From: Competibacteraceae bacterium UBA6584
GTDB lineage: Bacteria > Pseudomonadota > Gammaproteobacteria > Competibacterales > Competibacteraceae
Assembly: GCA_002433805.1 (NCBI GenBank)
Contig: DJIW01000105.1
Span: 1 to 43,062 of the forward strand
DNA length: 43,062 nt
Direction: 5' to 3'
Part shown: positions 7,089-15,402 of the stretch, one piece after another
Position numbering within the stretch: the first letter of the stretch is position 1
Layout of the letters: each line of letters starts with the position of its first letter
Notes under the pieces: model-generated
What the model was told of the DNA's origin: nothing
Databases searched by the model: none
What the model saw: only the letters and a program-made list of their open reading frames with translations
Made by a program: the position numbers and the translations under genes

Positions 7089-8180
7089 TCAGACGTTGAA
7101 CCGGAAATGCATCACGTCGCCTTCCTGCACCACATACTCCTTGCCTTCCAGCCGCCATTTACCCGCCTCGCGAGCGCCGGCTTCGCCGTGGTAGGCCATG
7201 TAGTCGCGATAAGCAATCACCTCGGCGCGGATGAAACCCCGCTCGAAATCGGTATGGATAACGCCCGCCGCTTGGGGCGCGGTGGAGCCGGCCCGGACCG
7301 TCCAAGCCCGCACTTCCTTGGGGCCGGCGGTGAAATAGGTTTCCAAACCCAACAGCGCGTAGGCCGCATGGATCACCCGATCCAAGCCTGGTTCGGATAA
7401 ACCGTAGTCGGCTAAAAATTCTGTTTTGTCGGCATCATCCAGCTCGGCCAATTCCGCTTCGATGGCCGCGCAGACGGGCACTACGCCAGCGCCTTCCCGC
7501 CGGGCGATTTCCCGCACCTGATCCAGTAGGGGATTGTTCTCAAAACCATTTTCGGCGACATTGGCGACGTACAATACCGGTTTGCCGGTCAATAAAAATA
7601 ATTCGCGCAACGATTCCCGTTCTTCGGCAACCAGCGCGAGGGTTCGCAACGGCGCGCCGGTGTCCAGATGCGCCTGCACCCGCTCCAAAACCGCTTTGCG
7701 CTCCAGTGCGTCTCGCCCGCCGGCTTTCGCGGCTTTCTCGGCGCGCAACAGCGCTTTTTCCACCGTCGCCAGATCGGCCAGCGCCAGTTCGGTGTCGATT
7801 GTCTCGATGTCGGAGCGCGGATTGACGCCGCCCGAAACGTGAATCACATCATCGTTTTCAAAACAGCGCACCACGTGAGCGATCGCGTCGGTTTCGCGGA
7901 TGTGGCCCAGGAATTGATTGCCCAACCCTTCGCCCTTGGACGCGCCCGCCACCAAACCGGCGATGTCGACGAACTCCACCGTGGTCGGAATAATTTTCTG
8001 CGGTTTGATGATCGCCGCCAGCGCGTCCAGGCGCGAGTCGGGCACCGGCACCACGCCGACGTTGGGATCGATGGTGCAGAACGGATAGTTTTCGGCCTGG
8101 ATTCCGGCTTTGGTCAGCGCGTTAAAGAGCGTGGATTTGCCGACGTTTGGCAGGCCGACGATGCCGCATTGAATGCCCAT
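7089..8180 (-). CDS. ychF: Redox-regulated ribosome-binding ATPase YchF
   Basis: YchF is an Obg-related P-loop ATPase that binds ribosomes and modulates oxidative-stress responses. The 363-residue product has the P-loop GLPNVGKS at residues 9-16, the switch segment FVDIAGLVAGASKGEGLGNQF, the altered specificity motif NVAEN that favours ATP over GTP, and a C-terminal TGS domain ending VVQEGDVMHFRFNV. The length equals E. coli YchF (363). It follows pth by 4 bases, is likely co-transcribed with prs-rplY-pth, and is the last gene before the independently promoted tRNA-Met. Confidence 0.98.
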   Translation of the reverse strand: MGIQCGIVGLPNVGKSTLFNALTKAGIQAENYPFCTIDPNVGVVPVPDSRLDALAAIIKPQKIIPTTVEFVDIAGLVAGASKGEGLGNQFLGHIRETDAIAHVVRCFENDDVIHVSGGVNPRSDIETIDTELALADLATVEKALLRAEKAAKAGGRDALERKAVLERVQAHLDTGAPLRTLALVAEERESLRELFLLTGKPVLYVANVAENGFENNPLLDQVREIARREGAGVVPVCAAIEAELAELDDADKTEFLADYGLSEPGLDRVIHAAYALLGLETYFTAGPKEVRAWTVRAGSTAPQAAGVIHTDFERGFIRAEVIAYRDYMAYHGEAGAREAGKWRLEGKEYVVQEGDVMHFRFNV

Positions 8181-8184
8181 GAGA

Positions 8185-8877
8185 CTAGTCTGTAACTCGG
8201 TTTGCGGAAGAAGCCGCCAAAGCGGAGGAAGATTCGGTGCGCCGGCTGTGCAAGGTCTGCATGGCTTTGGCCCATTCGCCGGCGACGATGCGCGGCAACT
8301 CGCGCAGCGAATCTGCGATAGCGTCTTCGATCAGCGCCCGTTCCGCTTGCGGCGTCCGACGCAGGACGTAATCCAAAACGTCGCGGCTGTCGCCGGGATG
8401 GCCGATGCCGAGCCGCAGCCGCGCGAAGTCGTTGCCGCCCAGTTGGGCGATCAGATCGCGCAGTCCATTGTGGCCGCCGGGTCCGCCGGCTCGCTTCAAC
8501 CGCGCCGTACCCACCGGCAAATCCAGATCGTCGTGAACCACCAGGATTTCGGGTAGCGCGATGCGGTGGAAGCGGGCCAGCGCCGCGGCCGCCTGACCGC
8601 TGCGGTTCATGAAGGACATCGGTTTGAGCAACCATAAGTCCCGGTCAGCCAACACGATCCGGCACGTCTCGCCATGAAATTTAGCGTCCGGGCGAAACTG
8701 CCCGGACTGCTGGCGCGCCAGCTCATCTGCCAGCCAGAAGCCAGCATTGTGGCGGGTTTCGGCGTATTGTGGACCCGGATTGCCCAACCCCACCACCAGA
8801 CGCAGCGGCGGCAGCCGTTCGCTGCTCTCGCCGCGAGCGGGCGCCGTCGTCGTGGAGGTAGGGGAGGGAGCGGGCAA
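8185..8877 (-). CDS. pth: Peptidyl-tRNA hydrolase
   Basis: Pth releases tRNA from prematurely dropped peptidyl-tRNA. In the longest form of 230 residues the family residues are His43 in TRHNAGF, Asn91 in SFMNRSG, Asp116 in VVHDDLDLP and Asn137 in GGHNGL. The N-terminus is uncertain. No ATG precedes the fold: the frame opens with a TTG at 8877 and a 25-residue Ser/Thr/Pro-rich lead, while GTG codons directly at VVGLGNPG would give the standard length. No convincing ribosome site marks either. The rplY stop is 14 bases upstream of the TTG. The C-terminal tail is rich in serine and alanine. Confidence 0.95.
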   Translation of the reverse strand: MPAPSPTSTTTAPARGESSERLPPLRLVVGLGNPGPQYAETRHNAGFWLADELARQQSGQFRPDAKFHGETCRIVLADRDLWLLKPMSFMNRSGQAAAALARFHRIALPEILVVHDDLDLPVGTARLKRAGGPGGHNGLRDLIAQLGGNDFARLRLGIGHPGDSRDVLDYVLRRTPQAERALIEDAIADSLRELPRIVAGEWAKAMQTLHSRRTESSSALAASSANRVTD

Positions 8878-8891
8878 GGTCTATGACCCGA

Positions 8892-9524
8892 TCAAGTCTC
8901 AGGCGTCGCCGCCGCGTCCGCGCCGGGCTCTTCCTCGCCGCCTTTCGCGTGATGGATGCTGACCACCACCGCATCCTGCTCGGAGCCGGCTTCGACTTGG
9001 GTGGCCAACTCCACGCCGGCGGGCAGCGAGATTTGCGACAGGTGGAGCGCATCGCCGATGCCCAGTTCGGCGATGTCGACTTCGATGAATTCCGGCAGGT
9101 TCTTGGGCAGACAGACGACTTCGAGATCGATCAGCGCGCGGCTGACGATGCCCCCTTGTTGCTTGACGCCGCGCGCGGTTTCTTCATTGAGGAAGTGCAG
9201 CGGCACATGCACCCGCAGCTCGCGGTCCGCGCTCACCCGCAGGAAGTCGATGTGCAGGATGGTGGGCTTGAAGGGATGGCGTTGCAAGTCGCGCAGCACC
9301 ACGCTCTCGGAGCGGTCGCCGAGGTGCAGGGTCAGGATGTGGGAATAGACGGCTTCGTTTTTCAATTGGTTCAGCACGTCGAGATGGTTCAGAACCAGCG
9401 GTTGCGGTTCTTGCCCGCCGCCGTACAGAATCGCCGGCACCTGGCCGGCGCGGCGCAGGCGGCGGCTCGCACCTTTCCCCAAATCGCCGCGGGCTTCGGC
9501 TTTCAGTTCAAACGTCACGCTCAT
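8892..9524 (-). CDS. rplY: 50S ribosomal protein L25/general stress protein Ctc
   Basis: L25 binds 5S rRNA in the large subunit. The product of about 210 residues is the long Ctc/TL5 form: an N-terminal 5S-binding domain (MSVTFELKAEARGDLGKGAS, with SRRLRRAGQVPAILYGG) and a C-terminal beta domain (IDLEVVCLPKNLPEFIEVDI). E. coli L25 has only the first domain. The ATG at 9524 has GGAG 9 bases upstream; an ATG at 9530 is only 3 bases from it, so 9524 is preferred. A terminator-like hairpin ends only about 20 bases before the start codon. pth and ychF follow downstream. Confidence 0.96.
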   Translation of the reverse strand: MSVTFELKAEARGDLGKGASRRLRRAGQVPAILYGGGQEPQPLVLNHLDVLNQLKNEAVYSHILTLHLGDRSESVVLRDLQRHPFKPTILHIDFLRVSADRELRVHVPLHFLNEETARGVKQQGGIVSRALIDLEVVCLPKNLPEFIEVDIAELGIGDALHLSQISLPAGVELATQVEAGSEQDAVVVSIHHAKGGEEEPGADAAATPET

Positions 9525-9544
9525 CGACATAAACTCCAGAAAGT

Positions 9545-9580
9545 AAAAAAACACGACGCGCCCGCGACCAGGCGCGCCGT
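9545..9580 (-). terminator. Intrinsic terminator/attenuator between prs and rplY
   Basis: Read on the minus strand, ACGGCGCGCC (9580-9571) pairs over ten positions, one of them G-T, with GGCGCGTCGT (9562-9553) around an 8-base loop. It is followed by G and seven Ts (9552-9545). This is a textbook intrinsic terminator. It lies 42 bases after prs and its T-tract ends about 20 bases before the rplY start, leaving no room for a promoter between them. It may therefore act as an attenuator for rplY-pth-ychF. Confidence 0.78.
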
Positions 9581-9622
9581 TTGGGGTGAGCCGCCCGCTC
9601 GAACGAACAGGCGGACAGAAAG

Positions 9623-10558
9623 CTACATGAACAGGGAGCTGACCGATTCCTCAAGGTGAATGCGGCGCATGGTTTCGGCCAGTAAACCCGCCACGCTGAT
9701 CTGGCGGATGTTGGTGCACGCCACCGCTTCGGGACGCAGGGGAATGGTGTCGGTGACGACCAGTTCGTCCAGCACCGAGGTGCGGATGTTGGTGGCGGCC
9801 GAACCCGACAGCACGGCGTGGGTGCAATAGGCCCGCACCGTGGCTGCGCCCCGTTCCTTCAGCGCCTTGGCCGCCAGGCACAAGGTGCCGGCGGTGTCGA
9901 CCATGTCGTCCACCACGATGCAGTGTTGGTCCTCGACATCGCCGATGACGTGCATCACCTGCGCCTGATTCGGCGCGGGCCGGCGCTTGTCGATGATCGC
10001 TAGTTCCGAATCGTCCAAGCGCTTGGCCAAGGCGCGGGCGCGGACCACGCCGCCCACATCCGGTGAAACCACTATCAGATCGCCGAGATTCTGATTGCGG
10101 ATATCGCTCAACACCATCGGCGTGGCGTAGATGTTATCCACCGGCAAATCGAAAAAGCCTTGAATCTGGTCGGCGTGCAGATCCACCGTCAGCACCCGGT
10201 CCACGCCGACGCTGGTGATCATGTTGGCGACCACCTTGGCCGAGATCGGCACGCGGGCCGAACGGGGCCGGCGGTCTTGCCGGGAATAGCCGAAGTAGGG
10301 GATGACCGCCGTAACTCGCACCGCCGAGGAACGGCGCAAGGCGTCGGCCATCACCAGCAATTCCATGATGTTGTCGTTGGTGGGGTAACAGGTGGGCTGG
10401 ACGATGAAGACATCCTTGCCGCGCACGTTCTCCATCAGTTCGACCATCACCTCGCCGTCGCTGAAGCGGCCGACCACGGCTTGGCCGAGCGGCAGTTGGA
10501 GGTGGCTGACGATATCGCGGGCCAATTGCGGATGGGCGTTGCCCGCGAACACCATCAT
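9623..10558 (-). CDS. prs: Ribose-phosphate pyrophosphokinase
   Basis: Prs makes PRPP from ribose 5-phosphate and ATP for nucleotides, histidine, tryptophan and NAD. The product of about 311 residues has the N-terminal MMVFAGNAHPQLARDIVSHL, the flexible loop segment YFGYSRQDRRPRSARVPISA, the pyrophosphate and ATP region VDLHADQIQGFFDLPVDN, and the PRPP-binding loop VVDDMVDTAGTLC. The frame is open to an ATG at 10573 with no ribosome site. The ATG pair at 10558/10555 has GAAGG just upstream and aligns with E. coli Prs, so I start at 10558. It follows tRNA-Gln with no visible promoter, so it is probably processed from the lolB-ispE-tRNA transcript. Confidence 0.96.
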   Translation of the reverse strand: MMVFAGNAHPQLARDIVSHLQLPLGQAVVGRFSDGEVMVELMENVRGKDVFIVQPTCYPTNDNIMELLVMADALRRSSAVRVTAVIPYFGYSRQDRRPRSARVPISAKVVANMITSVGVDRVLTVDLHADQIQGFFDLPVDNIYATPMVLSDIRNQNLGDLIVVSPDVGGVVRARALAKRLDDSELAIIDKRRPAPNQAQVMHVIGDVEDQHCIVVDDMVDTAGTLCLAAKALKERGAATVRAYCTHAVLSGSAATNIRTSVLDELVVTDTIPLRPEAVACTNIRQISVAGLLAETMRRIHLEESVSSLFM

Positions 10559-10610
10559 TCGACCTTCATACACGACGAGTTTGCCCCGCTGTCAGTGAGC
10601 TTCGGGAAGG

Positions 10611-10685
10611 TGGCTGGGCCGCCAGGATTCGAACCTGGGAATGCCGGATCCAAAATCCGGTGCCTTACCGCTTGGCGACGGCCCA
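10611..10685 (-). tRNA. tRNA-Gln (TTG anticodon)
   Basis: The reverse complement starts TGGGCCGTCGCCAAGCGG and has an acceptor stem TGGGCCG/CGGCCCA. The anticodon loop TTTTGGA reads TTG, the T-arm is CCAGGTTCGAATCCTGG, and the CCA end is encoded at 10613-10611. The D-arm and overall sequence closely follow E. coli tRNA-Gln. It lies 5 bases after the ispE stop and about 50-70 bases before prs, so it must be excised from a shared transcript. The same ispE-tRNA-Gln-prs order occurs in Pseudomonas. Confidence 0.96.
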
Positions 10686-10690
10686 AAAAT

Positions 10691-11569
10691 TCAGTGGCGC
10701 TGTGGAGTGGCGGCGCGCGCCCGCATCAGATGTTCCTGTAACGGCGAGCGGTTGCGCCCTCTGGCGACCAATCCGCTCCAGTCCGACGGTAACTGCTTCA
10801 AAACCCTTCGAGCGCTGGCTTCGTCGGGGAAGGCGGCGAACACGCACGCGCCGGTGCCGGTCAAACGCGCCGCTGCGTGACGGGACAGCCATTCCGCCGC
10901 TGCGGCCACTTCCGGATGGCGGCGGTAAACCACCGTTTCGCAATCGTTGCCGCCAGCGCCGTTTAAGAAGTCCAATATTTTGATGGGCGGTGAGTTTCTT
11001 GTCAATTCCGGATCCGCAAAGATCGCGCCGGTGGCGACCTGACAGGCGGGCGTCAAAACCAAAAACCAAGGCTCGTCTAACTCGACGGGCGTCAGCCGTT
11101 CGCCGACGCCTTCCGCCCAGGCGGCCCGGCCGCGAATGAAAACCGGCACATCCGCGCCCAGACGCAGACCCAACTCGGCCAGTTCGTCCTCGCTCAAACC
11201 CGTTTGCCAATACTGATTCAAGGCCACCAGGGTGGTGGCGGCGTCGGAACTGCCGCCGCCGAGGCCCCCGCCCAGCGGGAGCTGTTTGGCGATGGCGATG
11301 GTCGCCCCCGAGCGGCTGCCGGTGGCTTGTTGCAACAGCCGGGCGGCGCGGACGGTAAGATCGACTTCGGGCGGCACGCCGGCGAGTTCGGTCGCCCGTT
11401 CGATGCGGCCCTGCTCGTTCGGCTCAAACCACAACCGATCACAACACTCCACAAACTGAAAGACGGTCTGCAACAGATGGTAGCCATCGGCGCGCCGGCC
11501 GACGATGCGCAGCATCCGATTGAGCTTGGCCGGAGCCGGCCAGGCGGTCTCAAGCCTTACAGCGTCCAT
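10691..11569 (-). CDS. ispE: 4-diphosphocytidyl-2-C-methyl-D-erythritol kinase
   Basis: IspE phosphorylates CDP-ME in the MEP isoprenoid pathway. The 292-residue GHMP kinase has Lys15 in APAKLN, the ATP-binding glycine loop LGGGLGGGSSDAA at about 99-111, and the catalytic Asp140 in LGADVPVF. It ends with an Arg-rich tail. Its start overlaps the end of lolB by 13 bases, and tRNA-Gln follows 5 bases after the stop. The other MEP genes in the window, ispD and ispF, are in a separate cluster about 10 kb away, the usual gammaproteobacterial layout. Confidence 0.97.
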   Translation of the reverse strand: MDAVRLETAWPAPAKLNRMLRIVGRRADGYHLLQTVFQFVECCDRLWFEPNEQGRIERATELAGVPPEVDLTVRAARLLQQATGSRSGATIAIAKQLPLGGGLGGGSSDAATTLVALNQYWQTGLSEDELAELGLRLGADVPVFIRGRAAWAEGVGERLTPVELDEPWFLVLTPACQVATGAIFADPELTRNSPPIKILDFLNGAGGNDCETVVYRRHPEVAAAAEWLSRHAAARLTGTGACVFAAFPDEASARRVLKQLPSDWSGLVARGRNRSPLQEHLMRARAATPQRH

Positions 11570-12195
11570 TGATCGATCACCAGTTTGACGCTCAAGTCCT
11601 GACGGCGGGCGACGATGCGGGTGGGTAGCGCTGGGGACGCTGACGGGGAATAGGCCGGATACTCAAGGATCCAGCCCTTTTGCTCCAGCCGGAGCAAGCG
11701 GCCGCTGGCGTCGGTTTGCAAGGCGGCGATGGGGCCGGGTTCCGACGCGCCGCGAATCCAGTAGCGCAAACCTTCCACTGGAAGCCGCACGCCGAGGGTC
11801 CGCTCCAGCAAGCTGTCGGGATCGGGGGCGGTCTGGCTTTGGCCGTCTTGGGTTTGGATGGTGACCTGTTGTCCGTCGCCTTGGATGAGAACCCGCCCCT
11901 GGCCGAGCGGCCCGATCAAATCGATGCGGTAGTCCCGCTCGTGTTGGGTCCATTGGAAATTGGCGTGCCAGCCGTCCTGACCGTTGATGACCCCGATCCG
12001 GCCGACGGCTTGCCAGCGGGTCAGACGGGTCAATTCTTGCTGGCGCTCCGCCCGAGCGCTTGCCTGCTCGGGGCTTGGACCCGGCGCGACGGCGCAACCG
12101 GCCAGCCATGCCGTCGAGGCCAGCAGGGCGATCCAGACCGGCGCGCGGCGCGCGGGATTTCTAAAAGACCGATAGGGATTGAGGTCGGAGCGCAT
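11557..12195 (-). CDS. lolB: Outer-membrane lipoprotein receptor LolB
   Basis: LolB accepts lipoproteins from the LolA carrier and inserts them into the outer membrane. The 212-residue precursor has a 33-residue signal with a positively charged N-region, a hydrophobic core (VWIALLASTAWLAGC) and lipobox LAGC, with Cys34 lipidated. The mature part includes WQAVGRIGVINGQDGWHANF and QWTQHERDYRIDLIGPLGQG, typical of LolB. Its position next to ispE is the standard gammaproteobacterial arrangement. It starts 9 bases after the TPR lipoprotein gene, and its 3' end overlaps ispE, so the three are probably one operon. Confidence 0.93.
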   Translation of the reverse strand: MRSDLNPYRSFRNPARRAPVWIALLASTAWLAGCAVAPGPSPEQASARAERQQELTRLTRWQAVGRIGVINGQDGWHANFQWTQHERDYRIDLIGPLGQGRVLIQGDGQQVTIQTQDGQSQTAPDPDSLLERTLGVRLPVEGLRYWIRGASEPGPIAALQTDASGRLLRLEQKGWILEYPAYSPSASPALPTRIVARRQDLSVKLVIDQWTL

Positions 12196-12204
12196 CGCGG
12201 AAGA

Positions 12205-13920
12205 TTACCAGTTAAACCGTTTCTGAAGCTCGCGCAAGTGGCGGCTGTCCGGCTGTTTGGTCAATGCCGCGCGCCAGATCCGTTTTGCCTCGTCGCGCTG
12301 GCCGTTGGCCCATAAGACCTCGCTGAGGTGAGCGGCGATTTCGGCATCCGGATTGATCCGATAGGCCCGTCGCAAGAAGTCCAAAGCCTTGCCGGGATTG
12401 CCCAAGCGATACTGAATCCAGCCCATGCTGTCCAGCACGGCGGCGTCTTCGGGCAGCAACGCCAGCGCCCGCTCGATGTAGCCCAGCGCTTCCTGATGGC
12501 GGTCGGTGCGGTCGGCCAAGGTATAGCCGAGCGCGTTGAGCGCTTGCCCGTTCTTGGGATCGACGGCGATAATCGCGCTCAAATCCCGCTCCAGCAGGTC
12601 CAACCGGTCCAGCCGTTCGGCCGCCAGCGCGCGCGCGTAGAGCAAATCCTTGTCGTTGGGATGGATTTCCAGGGCTTTATCGAGCGTGTCGAACGCTTCC
12701 CGCGCGCGATCCGCCTCGCGCAGCGCCTCCGATTCGGCCAGATAGAGATTGATGCTGTTTTGCGGGTTGGCGCGGCGCAGCGCCTCGAAATGCTGGCTGA
12801 CCGTTTCGGTGGTTTCCAATTTGGCCAGCACCGCGCCCATTCGCATTTGCGCGTTCAAGTAGCGTTCGTCACCCTTGACGCGCTCGTACCATTCGCGCGC
12901 CTTTTGATAAGCGCCGCGCTGTTCTTCGATCCGACCCATTTCGTAATAGGCGTCCGCCAGCCGGACGTTGCGCTTGATCAAATCCAGAAAATAACTCTGC
13001 GCCAGATCGAACTGACGGGTTTCCGCCGCCAGCAGGCCGAGCGCGTAAATCGATTCGCTATCCTTCGGATTTTGATTGAGCAAGGTCGAGAACTCACGGC
13101 GAGCCTTGTCCAGCTGGCCCGCCTCGATCAGCAAGCGGGCGTAATTCATCCGCAGATTGCGATCTCGCGGCAGCTCGGCGACCGCTTTGGTCAAGCTCGC
13201 CAGGGCAGCGTCATTAGCGCCTTGATCCAACAGGATATGGGTTCGGAGCTGGTGGGCGGAGGCCAATTTCGGTTCCCGCTTTAAGGCGCGATCGAGCGCG
13301 TCGAGCGCTTGGGCGCGTTCGTTGGACGCCGCCGCCAGCAAGGCGAAATAGTATTGCGCGAAGGCTGATTCGGGCGCGCGGTCGCGAAAATGACGCATCA
13401 CCCGCAACGCGGCCGGCTTGTCTTCCACCTGGCTCAACAGCGAGGCGAGGGTCGCGTAACCCTGCTGTTTGTCCTTGACGCTGGCGAGCCGGCGGACGCT
13501 TTCCAAATACTCGGTGGCCTCGTCCACCCGGCCGTTGCGCAGCAACGCCAGCGCCATCGCTTGCCGGGTCTTATCGCTGTGAGGGGCGAGCGTCTGCCAG
13601 CGCTGGGCCATTTCCAGGGAGGCCGCGCCGTCTTTCATCAGCAGCGCCAACATGGTCGCGCGCTCGGCGATTTGGGGGTCTTTGGTGGCCGCCGCCGCTT
13701 GACGGTAGTTGGCCAGCGCAACATCGAGTTGGTCGCGCTTCCCGGCCAATTCCGCCGCCAGGATTTGGTAGGTCAGCTCCGCGCGCGGGCTCGGTTGCAA
13801 CGGCGGTCGGATTTCGTATTCCGGCGGCGGCGGTTCCGGCGCTTGCGCGTCCACCACGGTGGCGCAACCGCCCAGCAGCAGCAGAACGCCAAAACTGAAA
13901 ACCTTTAAAAATTTATTCAT
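12205..13920 (-). CDS. TPR-repeat lipoprotein
   Basis: This 571-residue precursor begins MNKFLKVFSFGVLLLLGGCA, a lipoprotein signal with lipobox LGGC and Cys19. A short Pro-rich linker (APEPPPPEYEIRPP) follows, then tandem TPR helices across nearly the whole protein, for example LNALGYTLADRTDRHQEALG and the next unit ending IERALALLPED. It probably sits in the periplasm or at the outer membrane as a protein-interaction scaffold. A large TPR protein at this place (PA4667 in P. aeruginosa) is a conserved neighbour of lolB. The specific partner is unknown; an envelope biogenesis role is inferred from context. It is divergent from hemA. Confidence 0.9.
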   Translation of the reverse strand: MNKFLKVFSFGVLLLLGGCATVVDAQAPEPPPPEYEIRPPLQPSPRAELTYQILAAELAGKRDQLDVALANYRQAAAATKDPQIAERATMLALLMKDGAASLEMAQRWQTLAPHSDKTRQAMALALLRNGRVDEATEYLESVRRLASVKDKQQGYATLASLLSQVEDKPAALRVMRHFRDRAPESAFAQYYFALLAAASNERAQALDALDRALKREPKLASAHQLRTHILLDQGANDAALASLTKAVAELPRDRNLRMNYARLLIEAGQLDKARREFSTLLNQNPKDSESIYALGLLAAETRQFDLAQSYFLDLIKRNVRLADAYYEMGRIEEQRGAYQKAREWYERVKGDERYLNAQMRMGAVLAKLETTETVSQHFEALRRANPQNSINLYLAESEALREADRAREAFDTLDKALEIHPNDKDLLYARALAAERLDRLDLLERDLSAIIAVDPKNGQALNALGYTLADRTDRHQEALGYIERALALLPEDAAVLDSMGWIQYRLGNPGKALDFLRRAYRINPDAEIAAHLSEVLWANGQRDEAKRIWRAALTKQPDSRHLRELQKRFNW

Positions 13921-14070
13921 CGGTAACCCATGCCGATCGCTCGGCGTCAGCGGCTGGAAGCGCCGTCCAAAACGAAGTCGATAACCCCGATCCCCGAAAT
14001 CCCCGGCGTCGCATCAGCGCGCGGATGGCGAGCGCCGGAGGTTCGCATCGGGATCAATAAAAATACGACC

Positions 14071-14100
14071 TTGTCAGTGGGCGGTTTTATCCCGCAAAAT
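14071..14100 (+). promoter_or_regulatory. Possible hemA promoter
   Basis: In the 213-bp gap between the divergent TPR gene and hemA, TTGTCA (14071-14076) is followed after 18 bases by CAAAAT (14095-14100). The -10 match is only fair. Transcription would begin near 14107, about 27 bases before the hemA ATG, which has no clear Shine-Dalgarno. The rest of the gap shows nothing else I can name. Confidence 0.35.
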
Positions 14101-14133
14101 TCCATCATTTTCCGACCGATCCCACAACGCCCT

Positions 14134-15402
14134 ATGTCCCTGCTGGCGCTTGGCCTCAACCACCGGACCGCGCCCGTCGATGTCCGCGAACGGGTGGCGT
14201 TCGCGCCCGAGCGGCTCGATACCGCGCTGCGGGATCTGCTCGATTGCGGCGGCGCTCGCGAAGCGGCGATTTTATCGACTTGCAATCGTACGGAACTTTA
14301 CTGCGGTCTGAAAGAAGCCGACGACCGGCGCGTCGCGCGGTGGCTGGGGGATTTTCACCGGCTGCGGGCGGTCGATTTGCAGCCGTATTTGTACCAGCAT
14401 ACCGGACAACGGGCCGTTCGCCATCTCCTGCGGGTCGCCGCCGGGCTGGATTCGATGGTGCTGGGCGAACCGCAAATTCTCGGTCAGGTCAAGGCCGCTT
14501 ATCAAACCGCCAACAGCGCCGGAACCCTGGGCACGCTGTTGGACCGGCTGTTCCAACACACCTTCGCGGTGGCCAAGCAGGTCCGCACCGACACCCGAAT
14601 CGGCGCGAGCCCAGTGTCGGTGGCGTTCGCGGCGGTCGGCCTGGCCAAGCAAATCTTCGCCGACTTTCCCAAGCGCGCCGCGCTGCTGATCGGCGCGGGC
14701 GACACCACCGAATTGGTCGCGCGGCATTTGCACGAAAACGGCATCGGCCGGCTGGTGGTGGCCAATCGCACCTTGGAGCGGGCGCACGCGCTGGCGGCGG
14801 CGTTCTCGGGGTACGCCATCGCGCTGGATGAAATCCCCGCCCATCTGGCCGAGGCCGACATCGTCATCGCCGCGACCTCCAGCCCCGGTTTGATGCTCTC
14901 GGCGTCGCAAGTGCGCGCGTGCTTGAAACCGTTGCGCCGCCGGCCGGTCTTCATGCTGGATTTGGCGGTGCCGCGCGACATCGAACCGGCCGTCGCGGAA
15001 CTGGACGATGTGTATCTGTATACGGTCGACGATCTTAAGGACATTATTCAGGAAAATCTGCGGTCGCGACAGGCCGCCGCCCAGCAGGCCGAGGAAATCA
15101 TCGACTATCAGGTCGAACAGTTCATGGCGTGGGTGCGCGCCCGGGAAAGCGTCGCCAGCATCGACCTGCTCCGCCGCCGGGCCGAGGCGCTCCGCGATCA
15201 AGCCGTAGCCCGCGCCCTGCGCCAGATCGAACAGGGCAAGAATCCCGCCGAGGTGGTGAGGGTTTTGGCCGGCGCGCTCACCAACAAACTGATTCATCCG
15301 CCCTGCGCCGGCCTGCGCGAGGCCGCTGCCCGAGGCGATGCTGAAATGCTGAATTCGATCAAGAGTGTGTATCGACTGGATGGGACGGAACCCCACCGAT
15401 GA
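14134..15402 (+). CDS. hemA: Glutamyl-tRNA reductase
   Basis: HemA reduces glutamyl-tRNA to glutamate-1-semialdehyde, the first committed step of C5-pathway haem synthesis. The 422-residue product begins MSLLALGLNHRTAPVDVRER and has catalytic Cys50 in STCNRTELY. It continues with the tRNA/substrate segment LGEPQILGQVKAAYQ, an NADPH-binding domain (LLIGAGDTTELVARHL), and a C-terminal dimerisation helix. The frame extends 68 codons upstream, but only the ATG at 14134 gives the family N-terminus. The 3' end overlaps prfA by 4 bases (ATGA), so translation of the two is coupled. Confidence 0.97.
   Translation: MSLLALGLNHRTAPVDVRERVAFAPERLDTALRDLLDCGGAREAAILSTCNRTELYCGLKEADDRRVARWLGDFHRLRAVDLQPYLYQHTGQRAVRHLLRVAAGLDSMVLGEPQILGQVKAAYQTANSAGTLGTLLDRLFQHTFAVAKQVRTDTRIGASPVSVAFAAVGLAKQIFADFPKRAALLIGAGDTTELVARHLHENGIGRLVVANRTLERAHALAAAFSGYAIALDEIPAHLAEADIVIAATSSPGLMLSASQVRACLKPLRRRPVFMLDLAVPRDIEPAVAELDDVYLYTVDDLKDIIQENLRSRQAAAQQAEEIIDYQVEQFMAWVRARESVASIDLLRRRAEALRDQAVARALRQIEQGKNPAEVVRVLAGALTNKLIHPPCAGLREAAARGDAEMLNSIKSVYRLDGTEPHR

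Noticed and set aside
13930..14133. 68-residue N-terminal extension of hemA
   Set aside because: It does not resemble the family; the ATG at 14134 yields the conserved GLNHRTAPV start and Cys50 at the expected position.
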